Shown here piece after piece: positions 10,288 to 20,534 of a stretch of 64,000 nucleotides of DNA. The notes under the pieces are model-generated. The model was not told the origin of the DNA. It saw only the letters and a list, made by a program, of their open reading frames with translations, and searched no databases. The number at the start of each line of letters is the position of its first letter. The stretch's first letter is position 1. The stretch comes from Picocystis sp. L7 (lineage: Eukaryota > Chlorophyta > Picocystophyceae > Picocystales > Picocystaceae), in contig QXJR01000006.1 in the NCBI GenBank assembly GCA_020975725.1, forward strand, positions 186,001 through 250,000, read 5' to 3'. Position numbers and translations under genes: made by a program.

Positions 10288-10998
10288 ATGGCGTGCGCCA
10301 TGGATCCGCGGAAGAAAAGAAACAGACCGATCTGGTCCTACGGGGTCGTCATCGCCCTCCTACGGTGCGTGGCGAGTGTGCAGCCCATGGAATGCGGCGA
10401 ACAGACAGGTCCGGCGCCAGCAATGCCCATGCATGCAAGCAAGTTCGACATCAAACTCTTCACCAGTGTGGTGACCAATCCCTCCTCGAAAAAATACCTG
10501 GAATTCGGATGCGGTGGAAGCACCGAAATCGTGGCCAGCAAGACCAAGCTGCAAATCGTGTCCGTGGACAGTTCCACAGAGTGGCTGTGCAAAGTCAGGC
10601 ACAGGGTCCAATCCTTGGGGCGACAAAACAACTTCACGGCCGTACACGTCAACATCGGACAGCTCAAGAACTGGGGACATCCGAAGGACAAACAGTTCGT
10701 TCATGCTTGGCCGGATTACTCGTCCGTCTCCAAGAACCACACCGATGCAGATGTCGTGTTCGTGGATGGACGATTCCGGGTGGCCTGTATTCTTCAAACA
10801 ATACTCCACGCTAGGAACGACCCCACCATCGTCGTCCATGATTTCTGGGAAAGATCGGGGTACCATGAAGCTCTCGAGTTCTTGCACGTGGTGAACAAGG
10901 GAGATTCACTCATGACAGCGACCATCAAACCAAACTTCGATCGCCAGGCATGCCGAAAACTCCTGGCCAAGCACATGCTGAATCCAAATCGGATGTAA
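10288..10998 (+). CDS. membrane-anchored SAM-methyltransferase-fold protein, unknown substrate
   Basis: Single-exon gene of 236 residues starting at the first real ATG (10288). A basic N terminus is followed by a hydrophobic segment at about 15-32 ('IWSYGVVIALLRCVASV'), either a signal anchor or a cleaved signal peptide. The rest has a Rossmann layout: a nucleotide-loop motif 'YLEFGCGGST' (70-79), an acidic strand end 'VDSS' (93-96), then 'DVVFVDGRFR' (155-164) and 'VVHDFWERS' (182-190). I recall similar uncharacterised proteins in algae and bacteria, often near glycan genes, with the same GCGGST and VDGRFR signatures. Methyl transfer is inferred from the fold; the substrate is unknown. The location is probably secretory pathway or membrane. 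Confidence 0.7.
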   Translation: MACAMDPRKKRNRPIWSYGVVIALLRCVASVQPMECGEQTGPAPAMPMHASKFDIKLFTSVVTNPSSKKYLEFGCGGSTEIVASKTKLQIVSVDSSTEWLCKVRHRVQSLGRQNNFTAVHVNIGQLKNWGHPKDKQFVHAWPDYSSVSKNHTDADVVFVDGRFRVACILQTILHARNDPTIVVHDFWERSGYHEALEFLHVVNKGDSLMTATIKPNFDRQACRKLLAKHMLNPNRM

Positions 10999-13206
10999 TA
11001 AGCTCGCCATGCTTTGTGCATCGCAAGACGCAGAATTGTACCGTTTCCCTTTTTTTTGCCTGGAACGCCACTGATGCTATGCTCAGACGGGGTTGCAAAG
11101 CTGCAGCGAAGGCCCCTCGCCGCCACGCTGGACGGGCGCCATTCTGGGCTTGGTATCCTAAGGTACTGATTTTCCTCCCCGAAGTGCTAGGGTTCATCGC
11201 ATTCAAGTCTCAGATCCGATGACCCTGTTTCGCTCGTCGTCCAGGTGCATTGTTTTGGCCGGAGGAGCGGCAATCTCGATGCGTGCCCGTCTCTAGGGTG
11301 GGGTGGGGGTGGGAGGCAATGGGGCAGGCGGTCACAAGCAGACCGTGCTGCGTGGATGGCACTTTAGCTCCATCAGTTTTTCTTCTTGCATTCCCCTTTT
11401 CACATTCATCTTCCCTTCCGCCAAGTATGGTGGTTCGCTTCTTCTTGGGTCTTCGGCTACCTCCGGGTCGGTTGGATGTGAACGGTGTCGTTCGGGGTCT
11501 CTTCCACCCGGAGTCGGTTTTCCTTGCTCTTCTACTAATGCAAGAATGGGAATGTTTTTGCTAGCAACGGCGTACTATTTGACGATAAACGACTAGGTAG
11601 GGTCGACGTTGCGCGGCTTGTTCGGTAACAACTCGCCTTTGGAGAGTGACTGGCTTTGTAAGCGGGGACCATCCAAACGATGAAAACGCAAGTGTTCGCA
11701 TATGCAAGGCTTGGAGTGTCACGCCATCCATCGTCGCACGGCTCCTGCCTGAAAGCGTGCTAGGCTATCCGAATCGAAGATAGTGAAGCGTTGTGAAGCC
11801 CGTCCACCAAGCGAGTGGCAAGCATGTTGGACGTCCGGACAAGGTCCCCATGAGCCCATCCTCAAGATCTTCTCTCGACTTTGGGGAAAGAAAGAAAAGG
11901 ACAAGGAAAGTTCAAAAGAGTGTCGGAAGGAAGGTAAGAAGTAGTGTTGTAAACGTGCCAAACATATAAAAGCTTACACGTGAGAGCCCATCTATGGCGT
12001 ATAATCATGGAAATGAAGCATGGGCAAATGGGTGACTCCAACATGAGATGACGGGGGAGATCATCTTTCATTCTAAGGAATATCTTCAAATGGAAGGCTT
12101 AGAAGTGGCATGGTCTTCATTCGGCAGATGAATACTAGTACTGCGGGCTTCATGAGGGAAAATAGACCTTGAAGCTTGGACTTACTATCGAGAAATCAAC
12201 CCAAGTCCTATGGTGGTGCACTTTCATCCTCCATTGATTGCGGATGAATAATTATGTGAGAACTTGGAGTGGTTGCGGTACGTGTTGAAGTTTGAGATTG
12301 ATGCGGAGTACATGAAAGAAAAAAATACTTGGTTACATCACAACATGGAGGTGCACGACTAACAGTGATATACTGGAGTCACTATGAAAGGCCCATTTGG
12401 TTGTTGCCTCTTGCTTTTGACGTGGATAAAATTCGATTTCTGCACTAGTCGAACTTCTAGTCGATTCCCCTTTTTCTTAAAAGCATTGTCACATTCATTA
12501 TAGTTCTTGTCACAACAAGAAGATGCGTCTGGCAAATCTAAAACCTCGTAGTGGCGTTGTTCACGATTTGAACCTTCTTCGGCCAATGTCAAACCGATTC
12601 CGTAAAGAGGCTCGCAAGGTAACATTCCTTGTGATGTTGGAACTCAATGTTTCACATGAGGAGTCTTCACTGGATGGGGTTTTGCATGATTTTTGAAAGC
12701 AGATGGTCCACACTCGATGCATAGCGCGTAATGGAAGAGCTGCAAATCCGTTCAACAACGCCTCCCTCGTCATCTTTCGTCCACCCTCTACTTGCGAACG
12801 TTCTTCAAATGCATGTCGGTAAGCTATCACGCTTGTACCATTTCCATCCACATTGCAAGGCGGCAAGGGATGGCGTGCAATCCACGAAATGGAATGTTCA
12901 CATGAGCATCAAGTTGCGAGACGAACCAAGCCAGATGTTGTGAACAAAGTGGTGTTTCCTCGGTGGAAAGGGGCAAATCTCACGAGCTGACCATGAAATC
13001 GCACTGGTTTCGACCGAAGCTTGTCTTGTGCCCTACTTTTCCCATCAAGACCTCCTCCAAGCGTCCGCAAGCCCATGAAGGGATGCCCATGTTTGTTTTT
13101 CCCGGTCCCAGTCGGGAGGTGGAGAAGGAGACGGTGCAGGTCTGAAAGGTGGGTTCGAAAGGAAGGTCTGAAAGGAAGGAGACAGGTCTATGGTGGTGTC
13201 GGTGCG
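10999..13206. other. intergenic, no gene recognised
   Basis: About 2.2 kb, becoming AT-richer in the middle. No convincing open frame, RNA gene or transposon. The last 90 bp (about 13115-13195) are purine-rich with a short direct repeat (GGTCTGAAAGG..., GGTCTGAAAGGAAGG) just before the SBP2-like start codon. Confidence 0.5.
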
Positions 13207-14439
13207 ATGTCCTTGAAACACGCGACACGTGGTGCATCCCATGCCACCACCTCGAGCGCGAAAGAGAGTGGCGATGATGGGACACGTGGGACGGACGGAA
13301 ACGTGACAGGACAAGGCGTGCGAGGTGGATCGAACAAGACCAAACGAACCGCCGTCAAACGAGACATCCTGGCCCACCGGAAGCGAAGGGAAAAGGACAG
13401 GATCCAAGACCAATGGAACGTGTCCTTGGTCGCGTTACTCGCAGCCAGGAACGTCATGATCGCCTTGAACCGCACGAAAGAGGTGCCAAAGAGGACCGCC
13501 CGACAAGCCGCCATCCTGCACCAACAAAAAGCAACGCAGTACGTGGCCTCCTGCACACGTTGGCTGGACCATTGGGAAGGAACCGGTCCGTGCGACGATG
13601 TGTCCGAGGAGAAAGCACGTCGAACGACGTGCTCATGGCCGTCCTGTGTCCCGAGTACGTCCCATACAGGCGTTCGAGACGCACCGTTGATGTTGAGGTG
13701 GAACGATCCCGTGCGAGTGGAACTGGTGGTGGATGGTTGGGAATGCCGTTGTCACCTGCAATGCACAGGAGATCTAGTGCCGGAACTGGTCCTTCTTCGA
13801 CCTTCCCCTCCTCTCCACCAGCTCGCATGCCTGGATCGACATGCAGTGATGCAGCTCTGCAAAGCTGAAGGTCCACAGCAGAACGGACAACCGAAAGAAG
13901 GAGGGCGTCAGAAGAAAAAGGACAGCGAAAAGCTGGTGAGAAGGTTGGTCCAGGCCGAGACACAGAGATTGAATCCGTACGTTGGCGGACCGACCAAGCG
14001 CGACGATGCCAAGATGGAGCTGGGAGTGACCTTTCCGCGAGAGCAAGAGACGATGGTGGCCGATCTGATCTCGACCTTGCTGCATTTCCAGATACGAGCC
14101 TACAAAAAGGACCCTTACAAAGCAAAGAAAACACGACGACTTGTTCTGGGATTACGCGAGGTCACCAAAGCGGTCAGGCTGAAGAAGGCCAAGCTGGTGA
14201 TTCTGGCTAGAAATCTAGAAGTCTTCGAAGAAGAGGACGGCCTCGGCAACCAAGTGTCCACCTTGGTCGGGGAGGCTCGGGCGAACGGGATCTTCGTGGT
14301 GCTTGCGTTGACGCGTGCCGGCCTTGGGAAGATCCTCCGCGGCGGCATACAGATGGGGGCGGTGGCCGTCGTGGATTTCAGCGGTGCGGAGGAAAAGTTC
14401 CGCACGGTGATGAGCATGGCTCGCGGGGACGGGGCGTAA
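13207..14439 (+). CDS. SECISBP2: SECIS-binding protein 2-like (L7Ae-type RNA-binding domain)
   Basis: Likely binds the SECIS hairpin in selenoprotein mRNAs so that UGA is read as selenocysteine. 410 residues from the ATG at 13207; the frame is open further upstream without a better start. The C-terminal third matches the SBP2 module: 'FQIRAYKKDPYKAKKTRR' (294-311), then 'LVLGLREVTKAVRLKKAK' (312-329), then the L7Ae core through 'VVLALTRAGLGKILRG' to 'AVAVVDFSGAEEKF'. The LGLREV box and the run of basic residues are typical of SBP2 rather than of ribosomal or snoRNP L7Ae proteins. The N-terminal half is basic and not conserved, as in SBP2 generally. The middle (about 140-235) is unlike the family; a retained intron cannot be excluded. 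The protein is much shorter than vertebrate SBP2 (about 850), but the C-terminal half is the active part. Confidence 0.8.
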   Translation: MSLKHATRGASHATTSSAKESGDDGTRGTDGNVTGQGVRGGSNKTKRTAVKRDILAHRKRREKDRIQDQWNVSLVALLAARNVMIALNRTKEVPKRTARQAAILHQQKATQYVASCTRWLDHWEGTGPCDDVSEEKARRTTCSWPSCVPSTSHTGVRDAPLMLRWNDPVRVELVVDGWECRCHLQCTGDLVPELVLLRPSPPLHQLACLDRHAVMQLCKAEGPQQNGQPKEGGRQKKKDSEKLVRRLVQAETQRLNPYVGGPTKRDDAKMELGVTFPREQETMVADLISTLLHFQIRAYKKDPYKAKKTRRLVLGLREVTKAVRLKKAKLVILARNLEVFEEEDGLGNQVSTLVGEARANGIFVVLALTRAGLGKILRGGIQMGAVAVVDFSGAEEKFRTVMSMARGDGA

Positions 14440-15492
14440 GGATCTGTGCATGCGGATCGTGCTTTGCCATCCACGACGTCTTGGGTACAGTCAGGATGCT
14501 CTTCTCAGCATCGCTGGAGCATCCTTGTGCACGTTCCCCTGTGGTTTTGTTGCATCGGATCGAGTGGGTGCACGAGTGGCGACAGCACGATCCAGGGAGC
14601 ATGGAGATTCGACGGGCGCCTTGAATAAGGGAGAGACGTCCGATTCCGTGGCTCTTTCCTGGCCGGTGTCCTGTTCAGGGCGTTGATATGATCGTGGCTT
14701 GCGTTCCTTTGGCCCAGCGATTGGTTCATCTACGATCACTCGCGGGTGTTCGTTGGTTTTGGGATCATTTCCTGTTTGGGCGTGGGTACAGGATCGCACA
14801 GATGGGCCTTGTATGGTCCACCTTGAAATGCTTCGGTGCCCTCCATCGCATGGCCGGACGGACGCGTTCGTCGCGGTCGCCTGCGCGCGTGCTCGTTCCT
14901 CCGTTCCCATCCATCGCCAGATCCATCCGATGTTCTGTATCTCCGATTCCCCTCCGTCCTCCTTCCTGGTACAATTTCTTTTCCTTTGGCATGGTTCGAG
15001 CTGATTCGTGGGATCGCTCCTTCGTCGGTGAGATATACCCCCCTCCCCTGGGTGTGGATCCTCTGTCCCATCGGTCTGGTGGTGGGATGGGGGCATCGAG
15101 ATGGGTTCGATGGAGGGATATGAGAACGGGCCACCCGGGTTCCTTTCCCTCCCCGTTCGGACCCCCCCTCCTTCTCGGACTGGATGGGGGTTCCCCCTTC
15201 CCTCCCTCCTTCCCCCTTCCCGCCCATCCCTTTCGAATTCCACCCCGGGACAGAAACGGTGGGGGATGAGGAAGCACCGTCCCTTCTCTTCCCTCGGGAT
15301 CCATCGATCCCAACAAAAGGGGGAGGGGGGAAAGTGGATGGGAAAGGGTTCCTACCTGCCTTCATCACCTCCCTTTCGAAAAGGGAACGGAGGTGGGGAG
15401 TGGTGGTAGGTCTTCTCAATCCCAAAGACCCGAGGGAAGGGAAGGGAAGGGAAGGGTGCCACCACGTGCGACTTGCGTCATCCGTCGCAGGC
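14440..15492. other. intergenic between SBP2-like gene and separase
   Basis: No gene recognised. It is pyrimidine-rich around 15160-15240. A (GGGAA)n purine tract at about 15431-15457 lies 35-60 bp before the separase ATG. The bases just before the ATG (CGTCGCAG) look like a splice acceptor, so a 5' UTR intron is possible. Confidence 0.5.
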
Positions 15493-18400
15493 ATGGAAGA
15501 AGGATACCGAGAGATGCGAAGGAAACAGGAGGAAGGGAAGCACGAAAGGGTCGTGGACGTGTTCCAAACCCACGTGGACGCATGGGAGAGATGGTTCGAG
15601 GATCCGAACCCGAAACCGCACAGGAGGAAAGGGACGCCAGGACACGACCAAGCCTGGACGAAAAGCACGGCCATGGCCACGGGAATGGCCGTCACCGCGC
15701 TCCAAAGCGCCGTGCAAGCCGAGGACAACGGACTCGTACGCATAGGATGCGAAGCCGTCGAAGCGATGCTCAGGTGGCTCCAAACCCAAGGACGCGGAAC
15801 CGACGGAGAAGGGAAGAAACGAACGTCGAAGATGTACGACGTGGCCTTCAAATACGCGTTCAAAGCCGCCAAGATCTACCTGGATCGAAAAGACGCCGTG
15901 TACGATCCGTGGGGGACGAAGCTGTGCCGACTCTGCGTCCAATGCGGCGCCAACGTGATGGAACGAGAACCAGACGCGTTCCGAGCCGGACTGGAGCTGT
16001 GCAAATCCATCCCGGAAGACATCCGCCTCAAGGTGCACCTGGACCTGATCCAATTGGCCTCGCAGCTCCCTTCCCACGTCGCCGTCCCCGCACAGATCCT
16101 CGTCAGGACCATGGACGGGATGATCCGTTGCGGCCGAGACCACGTCCTGCCCGCGGAATGCATGCCAGCCCTGAGGATCCTGCATCGATCCTGCACCGCA
16201 CGCGTGGAAGACGGCTGCGCGTTGCCCGTATACTGCGCCACCGTCGGGATCCGATGCATGGCGGGGATGGACAGGCCCAAGGTCGAGGACACGCACCTAC
16301 TGATCGAAGCACTCCAATTCACCACCACGCACCTCGAACGGACCACGCAGGCCTGGAAGGAAAACCGGGACAAGGGAGCGAGCCAGAGTTCGGACGACGA
16401 CGACGACGACAAGGGGACGGATGCCGTCTCCCTGCTGCTGCGCGGGATGCTGCTTTACAACGAGACGTACCGCGGCGAGGGATTCCTGCGGACACGGGAG
16501 AAATGGGAACGATCCACCACCAAGCACCGCAAGAGCGCCGCCAACGAGGCCGCGTCCTTGCATCGGACGATCGTCCGGTCCGCCATGGTCCTGTGCGGAT
16601 CCTATATCCATCCGGGGGTCCCACCAGGGACGCTCGAGCCCGGCGCCTCCGAGGCCTGTTCGGGGCACGTCAACGAAGCGATCCTGGTGATACTGAAAGG
16701 CATGGAACGGGAAGGGCGGGAGACGGGTGGGACACACGGGCTGGCCGATGGCCTGTCGAATTTGGACCTCGACGCGTCCGTGGCTCCCGAGCCTTCCGGA
16801 GACGATTTCTTTCGACGCTTTTTGGAGGAGAACGGGCACAAGCTCTTGGATGCCAGCACCCGGAAGCACCTTTTCGAGTTTCTGCTCTTCCGAGCTTCCG
16901 AGGTCAAGGGCGATGGCGGGAGCGGAGACCCTGTCACCTGGCTCGTCCGAGCGCTGAAAGTATGCGCGGCGCTGCCCTCTCCGCTTTCAATGGACCGGGC
17001 GATCGACCTGGTGGCTCATCTGTCGGAAGCCGTTTCGAAAGCAGCCTCTCCGATGCAGCAGTGGCAGCGCGTCCTGCTGGAGACGCACGAGGAGCTGGAG
17101 AACACCGAAGCCGCCCGCATCCTCATGGACGCGGCCATCTCCACGTTGGTTCAGACGTGCAAGGACCCTTCGTTGCTCGTGCGGGAGATGCATGCGAGCA
17201 GGATTCCAGACGAGCTGTCCTTCTCGCTCCTTCTGGCCCACGTCGTACGGGCGGCCAATTCGACCGCCAATCGCCTGGACCTTCCGGAGGAGACGCGACA
17301 GGACGCGACCAGGGAACTGGCTTCGCTTCCTCGATCCGAAGCCTCCGGTCCGAAAAGGTTGAACGTGGCGATGCATCGTGCCTTGCCCCTCCTCGGCACG
17401 AGCGCCGGCACCGGCCTCGTCGATCGGGTTCGGCAGGAGATCGAAAGCGAGGGACAAAACAGCATCGAGGCAGCGCTCGTTCTTTGCTGCAAAGCGGTTT
17501 TCTTGCACGAGGAATCGCATCCAAGCTTCGCCGAGACGGCCGCGCGAGCGCTGGACGCCTGCGAGCCCTTCCTGATGCAAGGGCGGCCTCACCCGTCCGA
17601 GCGTGTCCAGGTCGGATCCGTGCCTCCTGGTGCGAACCGATCCATCCTCCATCCTCCCAGAGTGGCACAGGATTTCGTGTGGGCGACCACGGCCCTCGTG
17701 GCGGTGATCCTGTCATCCGGAAACGACGCGCTCTGGGACCGCCCGGAGCCTTTCTGGCAAAAGTGGATGCGTTGGTGGTCGGGCCACGCGAGCGACGGGC
17801 ACGGATACACGCGTTTGCCGACGGCACGTCACTTTTTCTGCGTGAGCAACGCCGCGCAGGACGTCGGGGTCCTCGACCCACCGTTGGGGCAGGCGATGAA
17901 GGACCTCGGCGACCCCGCCCTCCAATTGCTGGCTATGCAGACCTTATGCTACGAGATAGACGGGTCTATGGAGGCGGGCCGCGTGGTCCGGGCCACGAGG
18001 ACGGCTTTGGATGCAATGGGAACGTTGGAAACGTGTGTGAGGAGGAACGCATGCACGTTCCTCCCTTTGCTCGACCTCTGCAGGTTCGTTTCCGGACGCC
18101 TGGCATTGAGCATCGCGACGCTCCTGGCCGGGAAGTCGTGCACGCTGGGGGGCATGAGCAAGGAGGGCGAACAACTCTTGAAGCAGTCGTTGTCTCTCAG
18201 CAAGGAAGCGAAAGCCACGTGGCTTGAGCGACGCTGCACCGTGCTCATTGCATCCCTGTACAGAAGGAAGGGACTTCTCGATCTTTCTCTGGAGACCCTG
18301 AAAGGTTTGAAAGCTCCGCACGACCACGCGTCCAACGGGCGTCTATGCAAGACCTGCTGCGATTGGATCTCCGTCCATTGCTCAATCATCGAGGCAGATG

Positions 18401-20520
18401 TCCTTAGAAACAAGGGACGTTTCGACCGGTCCTTGGACCGGTACCAACTTGCTTATCAGGCTGCGAAGAGCAACGACTTCCAGCAACTTTCCATCTCGTG
18501 CCTGCTCGGTAGAGCCAAGTGCTTGATGAGCGGTGTGGAAGGTGACGATGATCCATGTTGCGAGACCGCTTGCGACCAGCACGAGGAAAGATGCAAGCGG
18601 GCATTGTTGTTGGTAGAAGAAGGCCTTGCCGAAGCTTCGGAGGAACCAAGGTTTTGCCTGCTCAGGGCGTGCTTGGTGGTGGTCGCATGCGTGTGCAGAA
18701 TTCGTCTTGGCCAGCCCAGCAGGATGACGAGGCCAGAGAGAGAAGAAAGAGTACGCTTCTGGGGAAGCCATTCCGGCCGCGCGTGTCTCCTGTCAGATAC
18801 GGAAAAAGAGGAGTTGATATCGGATCTTCTGGTTGCGTATCGTCTCGCAAAGGAAGCGCCATTGATCCACCGCAAAGCGTGCGGGCTCTTGAGCTACGTC
18901 TTTGGATGCTTTGTTGGTGACGCAGCTACCTCGACTTTTTTCTTGCACTTGGCTGTGGGTGCCTCTTTTCGGTGCAGCCTTCTCCTCCAACTTCAACCGG
19001 GCGGCTGTCTACATCCGGATGCTCGGAGCGGAATGTTCGCGAGGGTGGATCCGAAGCACGACCGGGAATCACTTCTTTTCGGTGCTACGATGGAAGATGC
19101 GCTCCGCGGACCCGAGATCCGCGGACGTCTTGATGCCCAACAGGTCGCGCAGAGGCATCTCGTTGCTTTGGGGAGCCACTGCTTGAATCATCCGATCGTT
19201 GTCTGTGCTATATTCAGCGACGAAGGAGTTTTGATGCAAGAAGGCAGCGCGTTCCCAGTGAACTCTTCAAAGGCGCGCTTGCTTTTGTCTCGCGTCGACT
19301 CGGACAATGCGCCGATTCTGGCTGAAACCAGCGTTCACGTTTCCCAAGTCAAAGCAGACGGATCCCCGGGTGCTTCGATACCAATCAGAGAAACTCTCCG
19401 TGCCATACTTGCAGAGAGCGCAGAATCCTTGTTTTTCGACGAAGCAGAACCAACGGCGCGCTCCAAACTTGAATGGTGGAAGAAGCGGCTGGAGGTGGAG
19501 AGCAAAATGGAACGTCTTTTGCGAAGAATGGATCAGGAGTGGCTTGGGGTGACAAGCTGTCTGTTTGCAGACGCCGCGAAAGCCCCAGATGTTTCTCGGA
19601 TTGGGAAGCATGCTCCAGGAATACCGGGGCGCTTTCTCTCCCTGCTCGCTTGTCACGCTCCAGTTCTTGAGAAGAGATCGGTCATCGAATTCCTCGAAGA
19701 TTACTCAGGAAGCAGCTGCGCTGCCGAAGACCTCTTTCGTCGTATGACTTTTCTTGCGGAAGCCAATGGTACGGTCGAGCATGCTCCAGTTGCTTTCGTT
19801 CCTGACACCTCCATCCAAGGGCTTCCCTGGGAATCTCTTCCAAGCATGATTGAGTTTCCTGTGGTCAGGTCGCCTTCAGTCTCCTTGAACTTGATTGTTT
19901 CCGCACTGCTTTCTAAAGAGACGTTCAATTTGGACTTTTGCAAAGCATTCTATCTACTTGATCCTGAAGGCAACTTGCCAACGACATCCAAGACTTTCGG
20001 CCACTTTTTGATGGAAATGGAAACCGAACATGGATGGACCGGGATATCTGGGCAAAGGCTGCCTCCCAAGGAGTTGCACAAGGCAATCTCGAAGGAGGAC
20101 TTTTTTGTTTACATTGGACATGGAGCACCCAAGAAGTATCTACCTTACTCACCTCTGAAGCCTCTTGGTAGCACGGCTGCAGCAGTTTTGATGGGCTGCA
20201 GTAGCGCACGTCTGTTTCAGCATGGCTGCTTCGAAGCAAGTGGTTACATCCTGACCCTCCTTTTGATGGGGTGTCCATTTGTGATGGGTAATCTTTGGGA
20301 TGTGACGGACCGTGACATTGACAAGTTTAGCATCAACTTGTTCAGATGCTGGCTTTCAAAATCAACAGTGCTGCCAAAGAATGAAGAAAACGAGGTTCGA
20401 TCCAGGGCTTCTTACCTTGAAGGGATGTCCGGATGTCGAAAATGTTGCAAGTTGCCATATCTGAATGGTGCAGCCCCGGTATGTTATGGAGTACCATGTG
20501 CTTTGAACATGTCATCCTAA
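15493..20520 (+). CDS. ESP1: separase (cysteine protease of clan CD, peptidase family C50)
   Basis: Cleaves the cohesin kleisin subunit at anaphase onset. One uninterrupted 5,028-nt frame encodes 1,675 residues from the ATG at 15493, within the range of known separases (1.6-2.2 thousand). The catalytic dyad is clear: His1543 in 'YIGHGAPKKYL' and Cys1569 in 'AVLMGCSSARL'. The conserved tail follows: 'LLMGCPFVMGNLWDVTDRDI' and, near the end, 'LNGAAPVCYGVP'. The family-typical 'QGLPWES' lies about 100 residues before the dyad. The long N-terminal part is helical with no motif I recognise, as expected for the poorly conserved alpha-solenoid. It includes an Asp run at about residues 302-307. The first two thirds are distinctly GC-rich and the last kilobase drifts towards lower GC. 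Securin is not in the window. Confidence 0.94.
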   Translation: MEEGYREMRRKQEEGKHERVVDVFQTHVDAWERWFEDPNPKPHRRKGTPGHDQAWTKSTAMATGMAVTALQSAVQAEDNGLVRIGCEAVEAMLRWLQTQGRGTDGEGKKRTSKMYDVAFKYAFKAAKIYLDRKDAVYDPWGTKLCRLCVQCGANVMEREPDAFRAGLELCKSIPEDIRLKVHLDLIQLASQLPSHVAVPAQILVRTMDGMIRCGRDHVLPAECMPALRILHRSCTARVEDGCALPVYCATVGIRCMAGMDRPKVEDTHLLIEALQFTTTHLERTTQAWKENRDKGASQSSDDDDDDKGTDAVSLLLRGMLLYNETYRGEGFLRTREKWERSTTKHRKSAANEAASLHRTIVRSAMVLCGSYIHPGVPPGTLEPGASEACSGHVNEAILVILKGMEREGRETGGTHGLADGLSNLDLDASVAPEPSGDDFFRRFLEENGHKLLDASTRKHLFEFLLFRASEVKGDGGSGDPVTWLVRALKVCAALPSPLSMDRAIDLVAHLSEAVSKAASPMQQWQRVLLETHEELENTEAARILMDAAISTLVQTCKDPSLLVREMHASRIPDELSFSLLLAHVVRAANSTANRLDLPEETRQDATRELASLPRSEASGPKRLNVAMHRALPLLGTSAGTGLVDRVRQEIESEGQNSIEAALVLCCKAVFLHEESHPSFAETAARALDACEPFLMQGRPHPSERVQVGSVPPGANRSILHPPRVAQDFVWATTALVAVILSSGNDALWDRPEPFWQKWMRWWSGHASDGHGYTRLPTARHFFCVSNAAQDVGVLDPPLGQAMKDLGDPALQLLAMQTLCYEIDGSMEAGRVVRATRTALDAMGTLETCVRRNACTFLPLLDLCRFVSGRLALSIATLLAGKSCTLGGMSKEGEQLLKQSLSLSKEAKATWLERRCTVLIASLYRRKGLLDLSLETLKGLKAPHDHASNGRLCKTCCDWISVHCSIIEADVLRNKGRFDRSLDRYQLAYQAAKSNDFQQLSISCLLGRAKCLMSGVEGDDDPCCETACDQHEERCKRALLLVEEGLAEASEEPRFCLLRACLVVVACVCRIRLGQPSRMTRPEREERVRFWGSHSGRACLLSDTEKEELISDLLVAYRLAKEAPLIHRKACGLLSYVFGCFVGDAATSTFFLHLAVGASFRCSLLLQLQPGGCLHPDARSGMFARVDPKHDRESLLFGATMEDALRGPEIRGRLDAQQVAQRHLVALGSHCLNHPIVVCAIFSDEGVLMQEGSAFPVNSSKARLLLSRVDSDNAPILAETSVHVSQVKADGSPGASIPIRETLRAILAESAESLFFDEAEPTARSKLEWWKKRLEVESKMERLLRRMDQEWLGVTSCLFADAAKAPDVSRIGKHAPGIPGRFLSLLACHAPVLEKRSVIEFLEDYSGSSCAAEDLFRRMTFLAEANGTVEHAPVAFVPDTSIQGLPWESLPSMIEFPVVRSPSVSLNLIVSALLSKETFNLDFCKAFYLLDPEGNLPTTSKTFGHFLMEMETEHGWTGISGQRLPPKELHKAISKEDFFVYIGHGAPKKYLPYSPLKPLGSTAAAVLMGCSSARLFQHGCFEASGYILTLLLMGCPFVMGNLWDVTDRDIDKFSINLFRCWLSKSTVLPKNEENEVRSRASYLEGMSGCRKCCKLPYLNGAAPVCYGVPCALNMSS

Positions 20521-20534
20521 CACGCAGCTGCAAG

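Noticed and set aside
14736-15872. 378-codon minus-strand frame overlapping the separase 5' end
   Set aside because: Antisense to a well-supported gene and without recognisable motifs.
15393-18227. 944-codon plus-strand frame in another phase within separase
   Set aside because: Arg-rich shadow frame typical of GC-rich coding DNA; the separase frame carries the conserved residues.
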